64,000 bases of DNA. Origin: Rhodanobacter sp. Soil772 (lineage in GTDB: Bacteria; Pseudomonadota; Gammaproteobacteria; Xanthomonadales; Rhodanobacteraceae). The position numbers were made by a program, and so were the translations under genes. Of this stretch, positions 1-8,722 are shown in pieces (position 1 is the stretch's first letter; every line of letters begins with the position of its first letter). The DNA lies in assembly GCF_001428385.1 (NCBI RefSeq), contig NZ_LMSK01000003.1:62001-126000 (forward strand). Reading direction: 5' to 3'. The notes below the pieces were generated by a model. The model was not told the origin of the DNA and did no database searches. It worked only from the letters and a program-made list of their open reading frames with translations.

Positions 1-61
1 TTCGTGTCAGGCTGCGCCCGACAAAACCGCCTCCGCCGAGAATGAGTACCGCCTCAGTCAT
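1..61 (-). CDS. NAD(P)-dependent epimerase/dehydratase family protein, N-terminus only (cut by window start)
   Basis: The first 20 residues are visible, running off the window edge. They read MTEAVLILGGGGFVGRSLTR, containing the GxxGxxG-type dinucleotide-binding loop (GGGGFVG) that opens the Rossmann fold of extended short-chain dehydrogenases such as UDP-sugar epimerases. The ATG overlaps the stop of the preceding glycosyltransferase gene by 8 bases (ATGACTGA), so the two are probably translationally coupled. In this glycan neighbourhood a nucleotide-sugar epimerase or dehydratase is the natural guess, but the substrate cannot be told from 20 residues. Confidence 0.7.
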   Translation of the reverse strand, partial: MTEAVLILGGGGFVGRSLTR

Positions 62-1175
62 CTTTCCTTCCTCCAAGCAGCCGCGTATAGATGCGCCAAT
101 AACGATTTGCGCAGTCGTCCCATGTACCGAGGTCCTTGGCCACACGGCGGCGCGCGGCTTCCCCGAAACGATGATTGGTGGCCCCGTCCTCCAGCATGTC
201 CAGTGCGTTGCTGTAGGTTTCCTTGGAGTCGCACAGCAGGCCCGTCTCGCCGTCGACGACGACGGTGGCATGCGCCGGCATACGGGAGGCAATGATCGGC
301 AGGCCGGCAGCCATGGCTTCCAGCATTACCTGTGGCCGTCCTTCGGCGTGGCGACTCAACGTTACCAGTCCGCAGGCGTGAGGAAACCACTCTTTGGCCA
401 ATTGCGCCGGCGCGGCGGGGCCGTGGTAGTGCACCCAATCGGGTACATCGATGTCCTGCTCCATGGGCCCGAACAAGTGTAATTCACGCGAACCATCCTT
501 GAAGAGCGGGTATGACCAGTCGAATAGCGGCCCGAGCTTGTCCATGGTAAGACGCGCAACCACGATCCAGCGCTTGGGATGATTGGCGACCTGTGTACGA
601 TCTATGGCGTACCAGACCGGGTCGATGCCGAATGAAACAGGACAGATCTCGGCGACATCGCCGAATGCATGTTGCAGGGGATCGCGCATCCACTCGGCGT
701 TCGGGCAGATGGCCACCTTGCGCCCGTGCATCATCCTGCGAAGCAGGGGGCGCATGAATGGCAACCTGAGCAGCCTCAAATCATTGCCCAACACGGTTAT
801 GAGGGCGGGCTTGCCGTCGCGAGGCAGTGGCAGCGCGGACTGCAGCCAGTTGATGTGGTAGATGTCCGTATCCGGATGCCTTCGATAGGCTGCGGCGAGT
901 AGGAGTAGCAGCTTGACGGGCGCAAGCAGTGCCCGGATGCCGCCGCTCCGCATCATGTGCGAGATGCCGCCAAGGTCGACGAGCTTTCCAAGCCACTGAG
1001 CTTCCGCTGGTGTGGAGGCATTGATGACCCCCTCGGGAAGTTCACCGGGTGGTGCCCACACGGTCAACTCGTTGGAAGGTGTGCGCGCCAGCGCGTAAAC
1101 CATGTTTCTGATGAACACACCACGCCAACCGGCGGCATCGCGTGGATACATGGTGCTGACCAGAAATACGCGCAT
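54..1175 (-). CDS. Glycosyltransferase family 4 protein
   Basis: This 373-aa protein has the two-lobe layout of a GT-B enzyme. The N-terminal lobe opens with MRVFLVSTMYPRD and contains a Rossmann-like stretch. The C-terminal lobe carries the GT4 donor-binding signature EGRPQVMLEAMAAGLPIIAS (about residues 278-297), with the E-x7-E spacing of retaining GT4 transferases. It probably adds a sugar from an NDP-sugar to a lipid-linked glycan at the cytoplasmic face of the inner membrane. It overlaps the downstream epimerase gene by 8 bp and lies downstream of a methyltransferase gene on the same strand. Donor and acceptor are unknown. Confidence 0.85.
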   Translation of the reverse strand: MRVFLVSTMYPRDAAGWRGVFIRNMVYALARTPSNELTVWAPPGELPEGVINASTPAEAQWLGKLVDLGGISHMMRSGGIRALLAPVKLLLLLAAAYRRHPDTDIYHINWLQSALPLPRDGKPALITVLGNDLRLLRLPFMRPLLRRMMHGRKVAICPNAEWMRDPLQHAFGDVAEICPVSFGIDPVWYAIDRTQVANHPKRWIVVARLTMDKLGPLFDWSYPLFKDGSRELHLFGPMEQDIDVPDWVHYHGPAAPAQLAKEWFPHACGLVTLSRHAEGRPQVMLEAMAAGLPIIASRMPAHATVVVDGETGLLCDSKETYSNALDMLEDGATNHRFGEAARRRVAKDLGTWDDCANRYWRIYTRLLGGRKDD

Positions 1176-1399
1176 TATTTCAGCCCGCTGCCGATTTGAG
1201 CGTCAGCGGAGCGAGGAAATCGATTGAGCATGAGTGACATCTGATTTGTATCCAATGCGGAATCCATATGACTCAAGTTACGTGTGGTGTGGGGTATGCG
1301 GCATTCGGGTTTGACAGGCTGACAGGGCGGCATTGTGTCGGCCACTGCATGGTTTTTCGAAGGACCATCGGGTTGCGGCAGCAAGCTGTCGCAGTTGGA

Positions 1400-2134
1400 C
1401 TATGTCCGGTCCGGGGTGACGGCCGGTTCACACGGCTTGCGCACTTCCAGATGGTGCCCGGTGCATATGTTGTCCCAGTTAGGCCAAGCCAATGACAGGA
1501 GCCAGGTAGTCACATTGGTGGTAAAAATCGCGATCAGGGCCACCGGCAGCAGAATCAACTTCAGGGCTCCTCGCCTCGTATCTACCCCACCGGCGATTGC
1601 CAGGCACATAACCAGGCCGGCTGCACGTATCGCATGGCCGGATCGATGCAGATCCGTGACTTCCAGTTTGGCGCGCGCCATGTCCCTGCGCAGACCGAAT
1701 TCGGTATAGCGCTGGAAGTCGAAGGGTTCGTTGTGCACGGGGTAGAGGAATGGCATGGAAATCCAGGCACGACCGCCCGGCTTCAGTACGCGTGCTATCT
1801 CCTTGACCGCCAGAGCAGGATCCGGAACGTGCTCAATCACCTCGAGACAGACGACACCATCGATGCAAGCATCGGCGACAGGGAGATGGCAGGCATCGGC
1901 GAAAATATCCGGTCTCGCGTTGTAAAATTCATTGCCGGTTGCCGGATAGTCCAGCGCGACGTAACTCGCTGTTTCGGGCAGATGGGCGGCGATCCATCGG
2001 TCGGCTGCACCGACGTCGAGAATCACGCCGGTTGCGTTTTTGAGGCCTCCGGGGGTTTGGCGTCGACCCAACAGCCACTGCGGATGTATGGGTGTGCGCC
2101 GGAGCAGTCGGGCACAATTGCGTATTACGCCCAT
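1400..2134 (-). CDS. Class I SAM-dependent methyltransferase
   Basis: A 244-aa protein with a Methyltransf_11-type core. Motif I is VILDVGAADRW (about residues 35-45), and the post-core segment reads LEVIEHVPDPALAVKEIARVLKPGG, typical of small-molecule or glycan methyltransferases. A hydrophobic segment near the C-terminus (LILLPVALIAIFTTNV) suggests membrane association. The frame is open further upstream, to about 2389, but I chose ATG 2134. It is preceded by a good ribosome site (GGAGG, about 9 bases before), and the upstream residues look non-coding. It sits between etfA and the GT4 gene and may methylate a sugar or cap a glycan. The 224 bases that follow, to the GT4 start, show nothing recognisable. 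Confidence 0.75.
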   Translation of the reverse strand: MGVIRNCARLLRRTPIHPQWLLGRRQTPGGLKNATGVILDVGAADRWIAAHLPETASYVALDYPATGNEFYNARPDIFADACHLPVADACIDGVVCLEVIEHVPDPALAVKEIARVLKPGGRAWISMPFLYPVHNEPFDFQRYTEFGLRRDMARAKLEVTDLHRSGHAIRAAGLVMCLAIAGGVDTRRGALKLILLPVALIAIFTTNVTTWLLSLAWPNWDNICTGHHLEVRKPCEPAVTPDRT

Positions 2135-2413
2135 TGCCGTGTTGCCTCCGGGCGGATTTGCTCGACATCTGCTCTGCGCAGATCCGACGCAATTTGCGTC
2201 AACCCCGATTTCCGCAATATGAGCCCTTCTGGTTTCATTGAATTTCCCATCCCTATGCGAACTGGTCATCCATGGTAAACGAACCGCCCGGGTCGAGGGG
2301 TTTCCTCGCCGGTTCGGATAAGACCGCAATGCGAGCCGTGTAATGCAGAAAGCCCAGGCGGCGTGGCCGTGAGCCCCGATCCCGAGCACTTGGGAAGGAG
2401 TTCATGGAACCGC

Positions 2414-3358
2414 TCAGTTCAGTGCCGCCTCAAGCTCCGGAATGATCTTGAACAGATCCCCCACCAGGCCGAAGTCGGCCACTTCGAAGATCGGCGCTTC
2501 ACCATCCTTGTTGATCGCCACGATGGTGCCGGCGTCCTTGATGCCGGTGAGGTGCTGGATGGCGCCGGAGATGCCGATGGCCATGTACAGCTCGGGGGCG
2601 ATGATCTTGCCGGTCTGGCCGACCTGTAGGTCGCTGGGGACGTAGCCGGCGTCGACGGCGGCGCGCGAGGCGCCGACGCCGGCGCCGATCTTGTCCGCGA
2701 ACTTGAAGATGATGTCGAAGTTTTCCTTCGAGCCCACGCCACGGCCGCCGGAGACGACCTTGCTGGCGCTCTGCAGGTCGGGGCGGTCGCTGCTGCCCTG
2801 CTTCAGCTCGACGAAACGGGTATGCGTGGGGAGCGCAGCGTCGACGGTCAGCGCTTCGACCGGCGCGCTGTTGACACCAGTCGTGGCGGCTGGCCACGAG
2901 GCCGAGCGGATCGTGGCGACGACAGTGTGGGTGGCGTCGGCTTCGACCGTGATGATCGCGTTGCCGGCGTAGATCGGGCGCTTGAACGTGTGCGCGGCCT
3001 CGACGCTCATCACGTCGCTGACCTGGGCCACGCCAAGCAGGGCGGCGACGCGCGGGGCGACGTCTTTGCCGAACGTGGTGGACGGCACGAACACGTGGCT
3101 GTAGCCGGCGGCGGCCTTGGCGATCTGCGGCGCCAGCACGGCGGCCAGCGGGTGGGCGTTCTCGGCTCGGGCGACGGTGAGCACGCGACTCACGCCGTCG
3201 ATCTTCGCCGCCTCGGCGGCGATCGCGTCGGCGCTGTCGGCCAGTACCAGCACGTCGATCGCTTCGCCCTTCACCGCAATGGCGGCACTCACGGCGCGCG
3301 CGGTGGAGGAGTTGAGTTTGCCGCCGAGGTGTTCGGCGATGACCAGGATCTTGCTCAT
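2414..3358 (-). CDS. etfA: Electron transfer flavoprotein subunit alpha
   Basis: 314 aa, the normal length for EtfA. It begins [19 protein letters not shown], and its C-terminal FAD-binding domain includes [29 protein letters not shown] and [13 protein letters not shown], the hallmarks of the alpha subunit. With EtfB it forms the soluble FAD/AMP heterodimer that takes electrons from acyl-CoA and other dehydrogenases and hands them to ETF-ubiquinone oxidoreductase, which is encoded at 8586-10184. An AAAGG ribosome site precedes the ATG. It is transcribed after etfB, with a perfect inverted repeat in the 160-base gap. In Xanthomonas etfA marks one edge of the variable LPS locus, which fits the glycan genes here. 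Confidence 0.96.
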   Translation of the reverse strand: MSKILVIAEHLGGKLNSSTARAVSAAIAVKGEAIDVLVLADSADAIAAEAAKIDGVSRVLTVARAENAHPLAAVLAPQIAKAAAGYSHVFVPSTTFGKDVAPRVAALLGVAQVSDVMSVEAAHTFKRPIYAGNAIITVEADATHTVVATIRSASWPAATTGVNSAPVEALTVDAALPTHTRFVELKQGSSDRPDLQSASKVVSGGRGVGSKENFDIIFKFADKIGAGVGASRAAVDAGYVPSDLQVGQTGKIIAPELYMAIGISGAIQHLTGIKDAGTIVAINKDGEAPIFEVADFGLVGDLFKIIPELEAALN

Positions 3359-3396
3359 GATGTATACCTTTGGCAGTACGTCGAACGTGCCTTCGT

Positions 3397-3477
3397 GCCG
3401 TCATTCCCGCGAAAGCGGGAATCCATTTTTCGCACGCCTGAAAGACACTGGATTCCCGCTTTCGCGGGAATGACGGC
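3397..3477. repeat. 29-bp perfect inverted repeat (REP/dRS3-like) between etfB and etfA
   Basis: The arms are 3397-3425 and 3449-3477. Each is a 29-base copy built on the core ATTCCCGCGAAAGCGGGAAT, and the two are exact reverse complements separated by 23 bases. Each arm is itself palindromic around its centre. The core resembles the ATTCCC-N8-GGGAAT dispersed repeat known in many beta- and gammaproteobacteria. In RNA it would make a very stable hairpin between the two cistrons and could adjust the etfB:etfA ratio or act as a processing site. That role is inferred. Confidence 0.85.
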
Positions 3478-3518
3478 ATGGGGTGAAAGCGCGATATTCA
3501 TAGGCGGGGATGGGCAGA

Positions 3519-4265
3519 TCAGAGCAGCCCTTTCTGCCTCAGCGCAGCAACCAGCTCGGCCGCGTCCTTCACCATCACGCCCTTGCTGCGCTTGGCCGGC
3601 GCGGCGTAGTGCGTGGTCTTCAGCTGGTCGTTTGCCTCGACGCCGAGCGAGCCGAGCTCGATCGTGTCGATCGGCTTGGACTTCGCCTTCATGATGTCGG
3701 GCAGCTTGATGAAGCGCGGCTCGTTGAGGCGCAGGTCGGTGGTGATCACCGCCGGCAGCTCGGCTTCGATCACTTCGAGGCCGGCATCCACTTCGCGGGT
3801 CACCGTAGCTTTGCCGTCAGCGATCTCGACCTTGCTGGCGAACGTGGCCTGCGGGCGGTCCCACAGCGCGGCGAGCATCTGGCCGGTCTGGTTGGCGTCG
3901 TCGTCGATCGCCTGCTTGCCCAGGATCACCAGTCCCGGCTGTTCTTTCTCGATCAGCTTGAGGAACACGCGGGCGGCAGTCAGCGGTTGCACGGCGTCGC
4001 CGGTGACCACGTGGATGGCGCGGTTCGCGCCCATGGCCAGGCCGTTGCGCAGGTGCGCGGTGAGGTCGGCCGGGCCGATGCCGACCACGATCACTTCTTC
4101 GGCGACACCTTTCTCGCGCAGGCGCAGCGCCTCTTCCAGCGCGATGTCGTCGAACGGGTTGGCCGACAGCTTGACGCCGTCAGTGACCACGCCGCTGCCG
4201 TCGGGCTTGACCTGGATGCGCACGTTGTAGTCCACGACGCGCTTGTAGCCGACCAGAATTTTCAT
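3519..4265 (-). CDS. etfB: Electron transfer flavoprotein subunit beta
   Basis: 248 aa, as expected for EtfB. It starts MKILVGYKRVVDYNVRIQVK and contains the beta-subunit signature region (EEALRLREKG, GKQAIDDDANQTGQMLAALW) with the AMP-binding DD..N.T motif near residues 120-128. It pairs with EtfA in the cytoplasm. An AGGA ribosome site lies 7 bases before the ATG. It is followed by etfA on the same strand and preceded by glycan genes. In most relatives etfB and etfA form a compact operon; here a repeat separates them. Confidence 0.96.
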   Translation of the reverse strand: MKILVGYKRVVDYNVRIQVKPDGSGVVTDGVKLSANPFDDIALEEALRLREKGVAEEVIVVGIGPADLTAHLRNGLAMGANRAIHVVTGDAVQPLTAARVFLKLIEKEQPGLVILGKQAIDDDANQTGQMLAALWDRPQATFASKVEIADGKATVTREVDAGLEVIEAELPAVITTDLRLNEPRFIKLPDIMKAKSKPIDTIELGSLGVEANDQLKTTHYAAPAKRSKGVMVKDAAELVAALRQKGLL

Positions 4266-4373
4266 CTGCGATTCCTGTCTCGTTGGCCGCCCCAGCAGGG
4301 GTGCGAAACCGCCATTCTACCCGGCATCGAACAATCGTACGAAATGAACGGTTCGGCGACGCAGCGAGGGTGA

Positions 4374-6434
4374 TCAGCCGCTGCGCCGCGCGTACGGATA
4401 CGTCCCGGGCGCCGCTTCGGCGAGGCCGAGCAGGCCGGCCGCGCTGAGCGTGCTGAAGCCGCCGGCGCTGGCGCTCAGGCTGAACACGCGTTCGATGGCG
4501 TGGGCCAGGGTGCCGTCGAGCTGGCCTGCTTCGGCCTCGAACTCCGCCACTTCCAGATGGGCGTCCAGCAGCAGGCGCAGTGCCGCCGGGCGCAGCCAGA
4601 ACATGCTGCCGGCGATGAAGTTGTCGTGTTCCACCTGTGGCGCCGCGATGCCTAGACGACAGGTGAGATAATCGACGTTGGCCTGGTTGGCACCCCAGTA
4701 GTAGTCCAGCGGCTGCAGGTGGCCTTCGGCGTGCACCAGGCCGAGCGTGGCGTCGTCGCGGAAGGCAGCCGCGATGCGCGCGGCGCGCTCGGGCGCGAGC
4801 AGCTTGTCGAGCAGTTCGCGGCGCCAGGTCTCGCCGTCCTGGCGATGGGTGGAGCGCTTGCCGTGCAGTTTCAGCACGGTCGTCACGCCTTCGTCGAGCA
4901 GGCGGTTGGCCACGTGCAGGAACGGCAGGATGTCGCGGCCGCGATTCTCGAACACGTCGATCTCGGCGTCGAGGCCGAGCTGCGCCATCCGTTCGCGCAC
5001 CGACTGTTCGCGCTCGTGAGCGGTGGTGATCACGATGCGCCAGTCGATGCCGCTGGCGCGCAGCGCCGTCACCAGTTCGTCCATCAGCTCGGGATACCAG
5101 ACGTGGATCACCGCGCAAGGGCGCGTGTCGACGGCTGGCATCGGCTGCAGCGCGGTGCGGGTGGCTTCCAGCCAGGCGTGGCCGAGCCGGCTGTCCGGCT
5201 CCAGCACGGCGCCTTCGGCCCATTCATTCCACGCGTTGACGAACACCAACGGTTGCGCCGGAAAACGCCGCTGCGCAACACCGACGGCATACCGCAGCCA
5301 GTCGCGATAGCCGCGCGGCGAGGCATGCGCGAACACGCGGCCGCCGCCGCTGCGTCGCGGCTCGTTGTCCCAGCCCGGATTGACGCCGGGATAGCGCGGA
5401 TAGGCGGGTTCGGGCTGCGCCATCGACTGCCGCGCCAGCTCGCACCAGTCGTGCACGTCGCCGCGGTAGTCCGGGTTGAGCAAGTGCTGCCGCGCGGTGA
5501 TCGGCGCGGACGTGGTGTTGTTCGGCGGGAACTCCACGGCGGTGTCGAAGCCGATCGTGCGCGGATCGACCCGGTCGAAACTCTGCACGTAGGCAAGCTG
5601 GATCTCGCCGACGCCGTTGGCGCGGCACCACTCGCGCCAGCGTGCGGCGGTCGCCTTCGGGTCCGGCAGCAGGCCAGGGCGGTAGACCAGCAGCAGCGGC
5701 TTGCCGTCGACGCGCAGGTAGCGTGGATCGGCGAGGTAGCGGGAAACGTGTTCGATGAAGGCGAGGTCGTCGGCGGGGCTGTGCTGTTGGCCGATCAGGA
5801 TGTCGTCGGCGCGGCCGTCCCAGCGTCGCGACCAGTTCTCGTTGGCCCAGCACAGGCACAGCGGCAGGTCCAGCGCGGGGTCGGCCAGCCATTGCTGCAG
5901 CGGTGTCTCCAGCAAGGTCTTGCCGGCGAACCAGTAGAAGTAGCTGCAGAACGCACCGATGCCGTATTCGTGCGCCAGCTGCATCTGCCGGCGCATCGTG
6001 TCCGCCAGGCGCAGGTCGTAGAAGCCCAGCTCGCCGGGCAGGCGCGGCTGGACATGCCCTTCGAACTGCGGCAGCGCGCGCGTCACGTTGTGCCACTCGG
6101 TGAAGCCTTCGCCCCACCACGCGTCGTTCTCCGGAATCGGGTGGAACTGCGGCAGGTAGAACGCCACCACGGTGGCGGGCAGCGGCGTCGGCAGTGTGCC
6201 GCTGCGCCGGGGGACGAAACCGATCGCGCGGCCGGCGGCCTGGCTGCGCGGCCGATGCTCGGCTTGCGACACCTCGACCGACTGGCCGCGCGGCCCTTGC
6301 GGCAGCAGGTCTGCGTGCCGATCCAGGAAGCGCTGGCGCAACCGGTCGCGCGTGGTGCCCGGCATCGGGGTCAGCCGGAAGCCGGTGCGCAGCACGGTGA
6401 ACAGATAGCGTTTGGCGAAGTCGCGAGCGGACAT
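4374..6434 (-). CDS. WbsX-like (GH99-like) / rhamnan synthesis F-type glycan biosynthesis protein
   Basis: 686 aa with two recognisable parts. Residues about 85-430 are a WbsX / glycosyltransferase-WbsX domain: AFYLPQFHPIPENDAWWGEG, FTEWHNV, ANENWSRRWDG and FVNAWNEWAEGAVLEPD are characteristic of this GH99-like fold. Residues about 440-680 are of the RgpF type (rhamnan synthesis protein F), with ENRGRDILPFLH and VLKLHGKRS. Proteins with this architecture occur in O-antigen and capsule clusters and are thought to transfer or process sugars on polysaccharide chains. It follows the GT2/GT4 gene by 50 bases and precedes etfB by about 110 bases. The exact linkage made is unknown. Confidence 0.85.
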   Translation of the reverse strand: MSARDFAKRYLFTVLRTGFRLTPMPGTTRDRLRQRFLDRHADLLPQGPRGQSVEVSQAEHRPRSQAAGRAIGFVPRRSGTLPTPLPATVVAFYLPQFHPIPENDAWWGEGFTEWHNVTRALPQFEGHVQPRLPGELGFYDLRLADTMRRQMQLAHEYGIGAFCSYFYWFAGKTLLETPLQQWLADPALDLPLCLCWANENWSRRWDGRADDILIGQQHSPADDLAFIEHVSRYLADPRYLRVDGKPLLLVYRPGLLPDPKATAARWREWCRANGVGEIQLAYVQSFDRVDPRTIGFDTAVEFPPNNTTSAPITARQHLLNPDYRGDVHDWCELARQSMAQPEPAYPRYPGVNPGWDNEPRRSGGGRVFAHASPRGYRDWLRYAVGVAQRRFPAQPLVFVNAWNEWAEGAVLEPDSRLGHAWLEATRTALQPMPAVDTRPCAVIHVWYPELMDELVTALRASGIDWRIVITTAHEREQSVRERMAQLGLDAEIDVFENRGRDILPFLHVANRLLDEGVTTVLKLHGKRSTHRQDGETWRRELLDKLLAPERAARIAAAFRDDATLGLVHAEGHLQPLDYYWGANQANVDYLTCRLGIAAPQVEHDNFIAGSMFWLRPAALRLLLDAHLEVAEFEAEAGQLDGTLAHAIERVFSLSASAGGFSTLSAAGLLGLAEAAPGTYPYARRSG

Positions 6435-6484
6435 GGCGGCCTATCGGTGGCGATGCCGAAGCATCGGCGCTGGCGCGCGCGTGG

Positions 6485-8722
6485 TCAATCCAGCACGCGA
6501 TGCAGGGCGGCAGCGGCGGCGGCGGCGGAGAAATGCTGCTGCACGTTGTCGAGGCCGCGCGCGGAGAGCTGCTGCCAGAGCGTTTCGTCGCGCTGCAGCC
6601 GCAGCACCGCCGCGACGAAGGCGGCCGCGTCGTCGGCCACCAGCACGTTCACGTCGTCGGCGAGCTGCATGCCCTCCACCGCGATGGTGGTGGCGATCAC
6701 CGGCACGCCGTGACTCATCGACATATTGATCTTGCCCTTCACGCCGGCACCGAAACGCAGCGGCGCCAGGGTGGCGAGGCAGCGGTCCAGCCATAGCGCC
6801 AACTCGGCCACGCGGCCGTGGAATTCGAGGCCCGGCGTGGCCAGCGCGCGCCGCGCCGCATCGGGCATGTCGCCGAGCACGTGCACGCGGATGCCGGGTA
6901 TCGCTTCGCGCAGTCGCGGCAGGATCTCGTCGGCGATCCAGTGGACCGCGTCGCTGTTCGGCGGGTGGCCGTAGCCGCCGATGAAGACCAGGTCGCGGCG
7001 CCCCGCGTAAGGTTGCCGGCAGCCGTGCACGTCGTGGATGTTGGACAGCAGTTCCACCCGCGCCTGCGGCAGCAGTCGCGCCAGCAAGGCCCGCTCGTGC
7101 GGGCTGACCACGAAGCTGACGTCGGCTTGTTCGATCAGGGCCAGCTCGCTGCGGCGTGCAGCTTCGGCCTGGCGGGCCATGATGCTGCTGCCGCCGAGTT
7201 CGGCGGCGCGCCGCTCACGCAGGAAGTGCAGGTCCACCGTGTCGAACAGCAGCTTCGCCTGCGGCGCGTATCGACGCACCAGCCCGGCGTACTGGCCGGC
7301 GACGGTGTGCCGGCACAGGATCACCGCGTGCAGTTCGCTGCCGTGCTCGCGCAACCAGCGCGGCAGGTCCGCCACCCACGGCCTGCTCAGCACTTCGCAG
7401 CCCAGCGCGCCGAGCGCGTCGAGTTCCGCCGGACTGGCGCGGCCATCGTCGGGCAGGAAGGCGGTGCTCCAACCTTGCTCGTCGAGCAGGCGCAGGATCG
7501 CGCACAGGCGCAGCGAGCCGGAGTCGCGCGCAGGCTCCGGCGTCATCGCGTCCACCACCAGCACGCGGCCGCGCCGGCGCCAGTGGATCGCACGTTCGAG
7601 TGGCGTGCCGGTGGGCGGCTGGGCGGCGAGTTCGGCCGTCCATTTGTCGACGAACTTCGCCTGGTTGGGCCGCTGGTGGCGCTTCATGCCACGGTCGAGG
7701 TCGGTGCCGGCGCTGATGCCCTCGCAGTGGATCGCGGTGCTGGCCGGCTCGTAGTACACGCGCAGGCCGAGTCGGCGCACCGCGAATGCCAGGTCGGCAT
7801 CCTCGAAGTAGGCCGGTGCGTAGCGTGCGTCGAAACCGCCGACGCGGCGGAACACTTCGCGGCGGATCAGCAGCGAGGCGCCGGAGACGTAGTCGACCTC
7901 GCGGCGGCAGCGGAACAGCGGCACGTCGCGCGGTTCGAAGCGGCCGGTGGTCCAGCAGCTGCCGTCGGCGAACACCAGTCCGCCCGCTTCCTGCAGGCGC
8001 CCGTCCGGATAGACCAGCCGGCTGCCGGCGATGCCGCAGTCGGCACGCTCGGCGAAGCAGCGCAGCAGCGCGTCCAGCCAGCCGGGCGTGACCTGGGTGT
8101 CGTTGTTGAGGAACAGCAGGAATTCGCCGCGTGCCGCAGTGGCGCCGGCGTTGCAGCTGCCGATGAAGCCCAAGTTGGCGGCGTTGCGCAGCAACTGCAG
8201 GCCGCCGACCTGCGCCAGCGTGGCGGCGCTGGCGTCCGGCGAGGCGTCGTCCACCACGATCACCTCGAACGGCACCTGCGCACGGTGCCGCGCCAGCGAG
8301 CGCAGGCAAGCGAGGGTGTAGGCGAGCTTGCCGTGAACCGGAATGATCACCGACACCTGCGGCTGCTCGCTGACCGGCAGCGCGAATGGCGCGAACGGTT
8401 CGTCCAGCGGCAGCAGCGCCAGTGCCTCATCCAGCTCGGGACGTGACTGGAACTCCTGCCGCATGCGCGCCAGCGTGCCGCGCCAGCCGCGCAGCGCGAT
8501 GCTTCCGCGCGTGCGCTGCCACAGGTAGCCGAGGCGCTTGAGTCGCCAGTGCAGATTGCCGATCAGCGGATTGCCCTCGGCCGCATCAGAGGTTCTGATA
8601 ATTCGGCCCGGAGCCGCCTTCCGGCGTGACCCAGGTGATGATCTCGTACGGATCCTTGATGTCGCAGGTCTTGCAGTGCACGCAGTTGGCTGCGTTGACT
8701 TGCAGGCGGCGGCCTCCTTCAT
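6485..8722 (-). CDS. Bifunctional glycosyltransferase (GT2 + GT4-like); start uncertain
   Basis: The open frame is 745 aa. A GT2 domain (about residues 108-335) has VSVIIPVHG, VVDDASPDAS, LFLNNDTQVTPGW and an ED motif (YFEDADLAFAVRR). It is followed by a GT4-like domain (about 370-740), with FIGGYGHPPNSDAVHW and the donor-site stretch PLRFGAGVKGKINMSMSHGV. It probably builds LPS or another surface polysaccharide. The start is a real problem. The only in-frame ATGs are 8722, which overlaps 137 bases of the ETF-QO gene and adds about 50 residues of out-of-frame translation, and 8464, which cuts into the conserved N-terminal helix. A CTG at 8566 would fit best. The coordinate given is the outer limit. 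Confidence 0.8.
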   Translation of the reverse strand: MKEAAACKSTQPTACTARPATSRIRTRSSPGSRRKAAPGRIIRTSDAAEGNPLIGNLHWRLKRLGYLWQRTRGSIALRGWRGTLARMRQEFQSRPELDEALALLPLDEPFAPFALPVSEQPQVSVIIPVHGKLAYTLACLRSLARHRAQVPFEVIVVDDASPDASAATLAQVGGLQLLRNAANLGFIGSCNAGATAARGEFLLFLNNDTQVTPGWLDALLRCFAERADCGIAGSRLVYPDGRLQEAGGLVFADGSCWTTGRFEPRDVPLFRCRREVDYVSGASLLIRREVFRRVGGFDARYAPAYFEDADLAFAVRRLGLRVYYEPASTAIHCEGISAGTDLDRGMKRHQRPNQAKFVDKWTAELAAQPPTGTPLERAIHWRRRGRVLVVDAMTPEPARDSGSLRLCAILRLLDEQGWSTAFLPDDGRASPAELDALGALGCEVLSRPWVADLPRWLREHGSELHAVILCRHTVAGQYAGLVRRYAPQAKLLFDTVDLHFLRERRAAELGGSSIMARQAEAARRSELALIEQADVSFVVSPHERALLARLLPQARVELLSNIHDVHGCRQPYAGRRDLVFIGGYGHPPNSDAVHWIADEILPRLREAIPGIRVHVLGDMPDAARRALATPGLEFHGRVAELALWLDRCLATLAPLRFGAGVKGKINMSMSHGVPVIATTIAVEGMQLADDVNVLVADDAAAFVAAVLRLQRDETLWQQLSARGLDNVQQHFSAAAAAAALHRVLD

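Noticed and set aside
4719-6713. 664-codon frame antisense to the WbsX/RgpF gene
   Set aside because: Shadow frame; the opposite strand encodes clear conserved domains.
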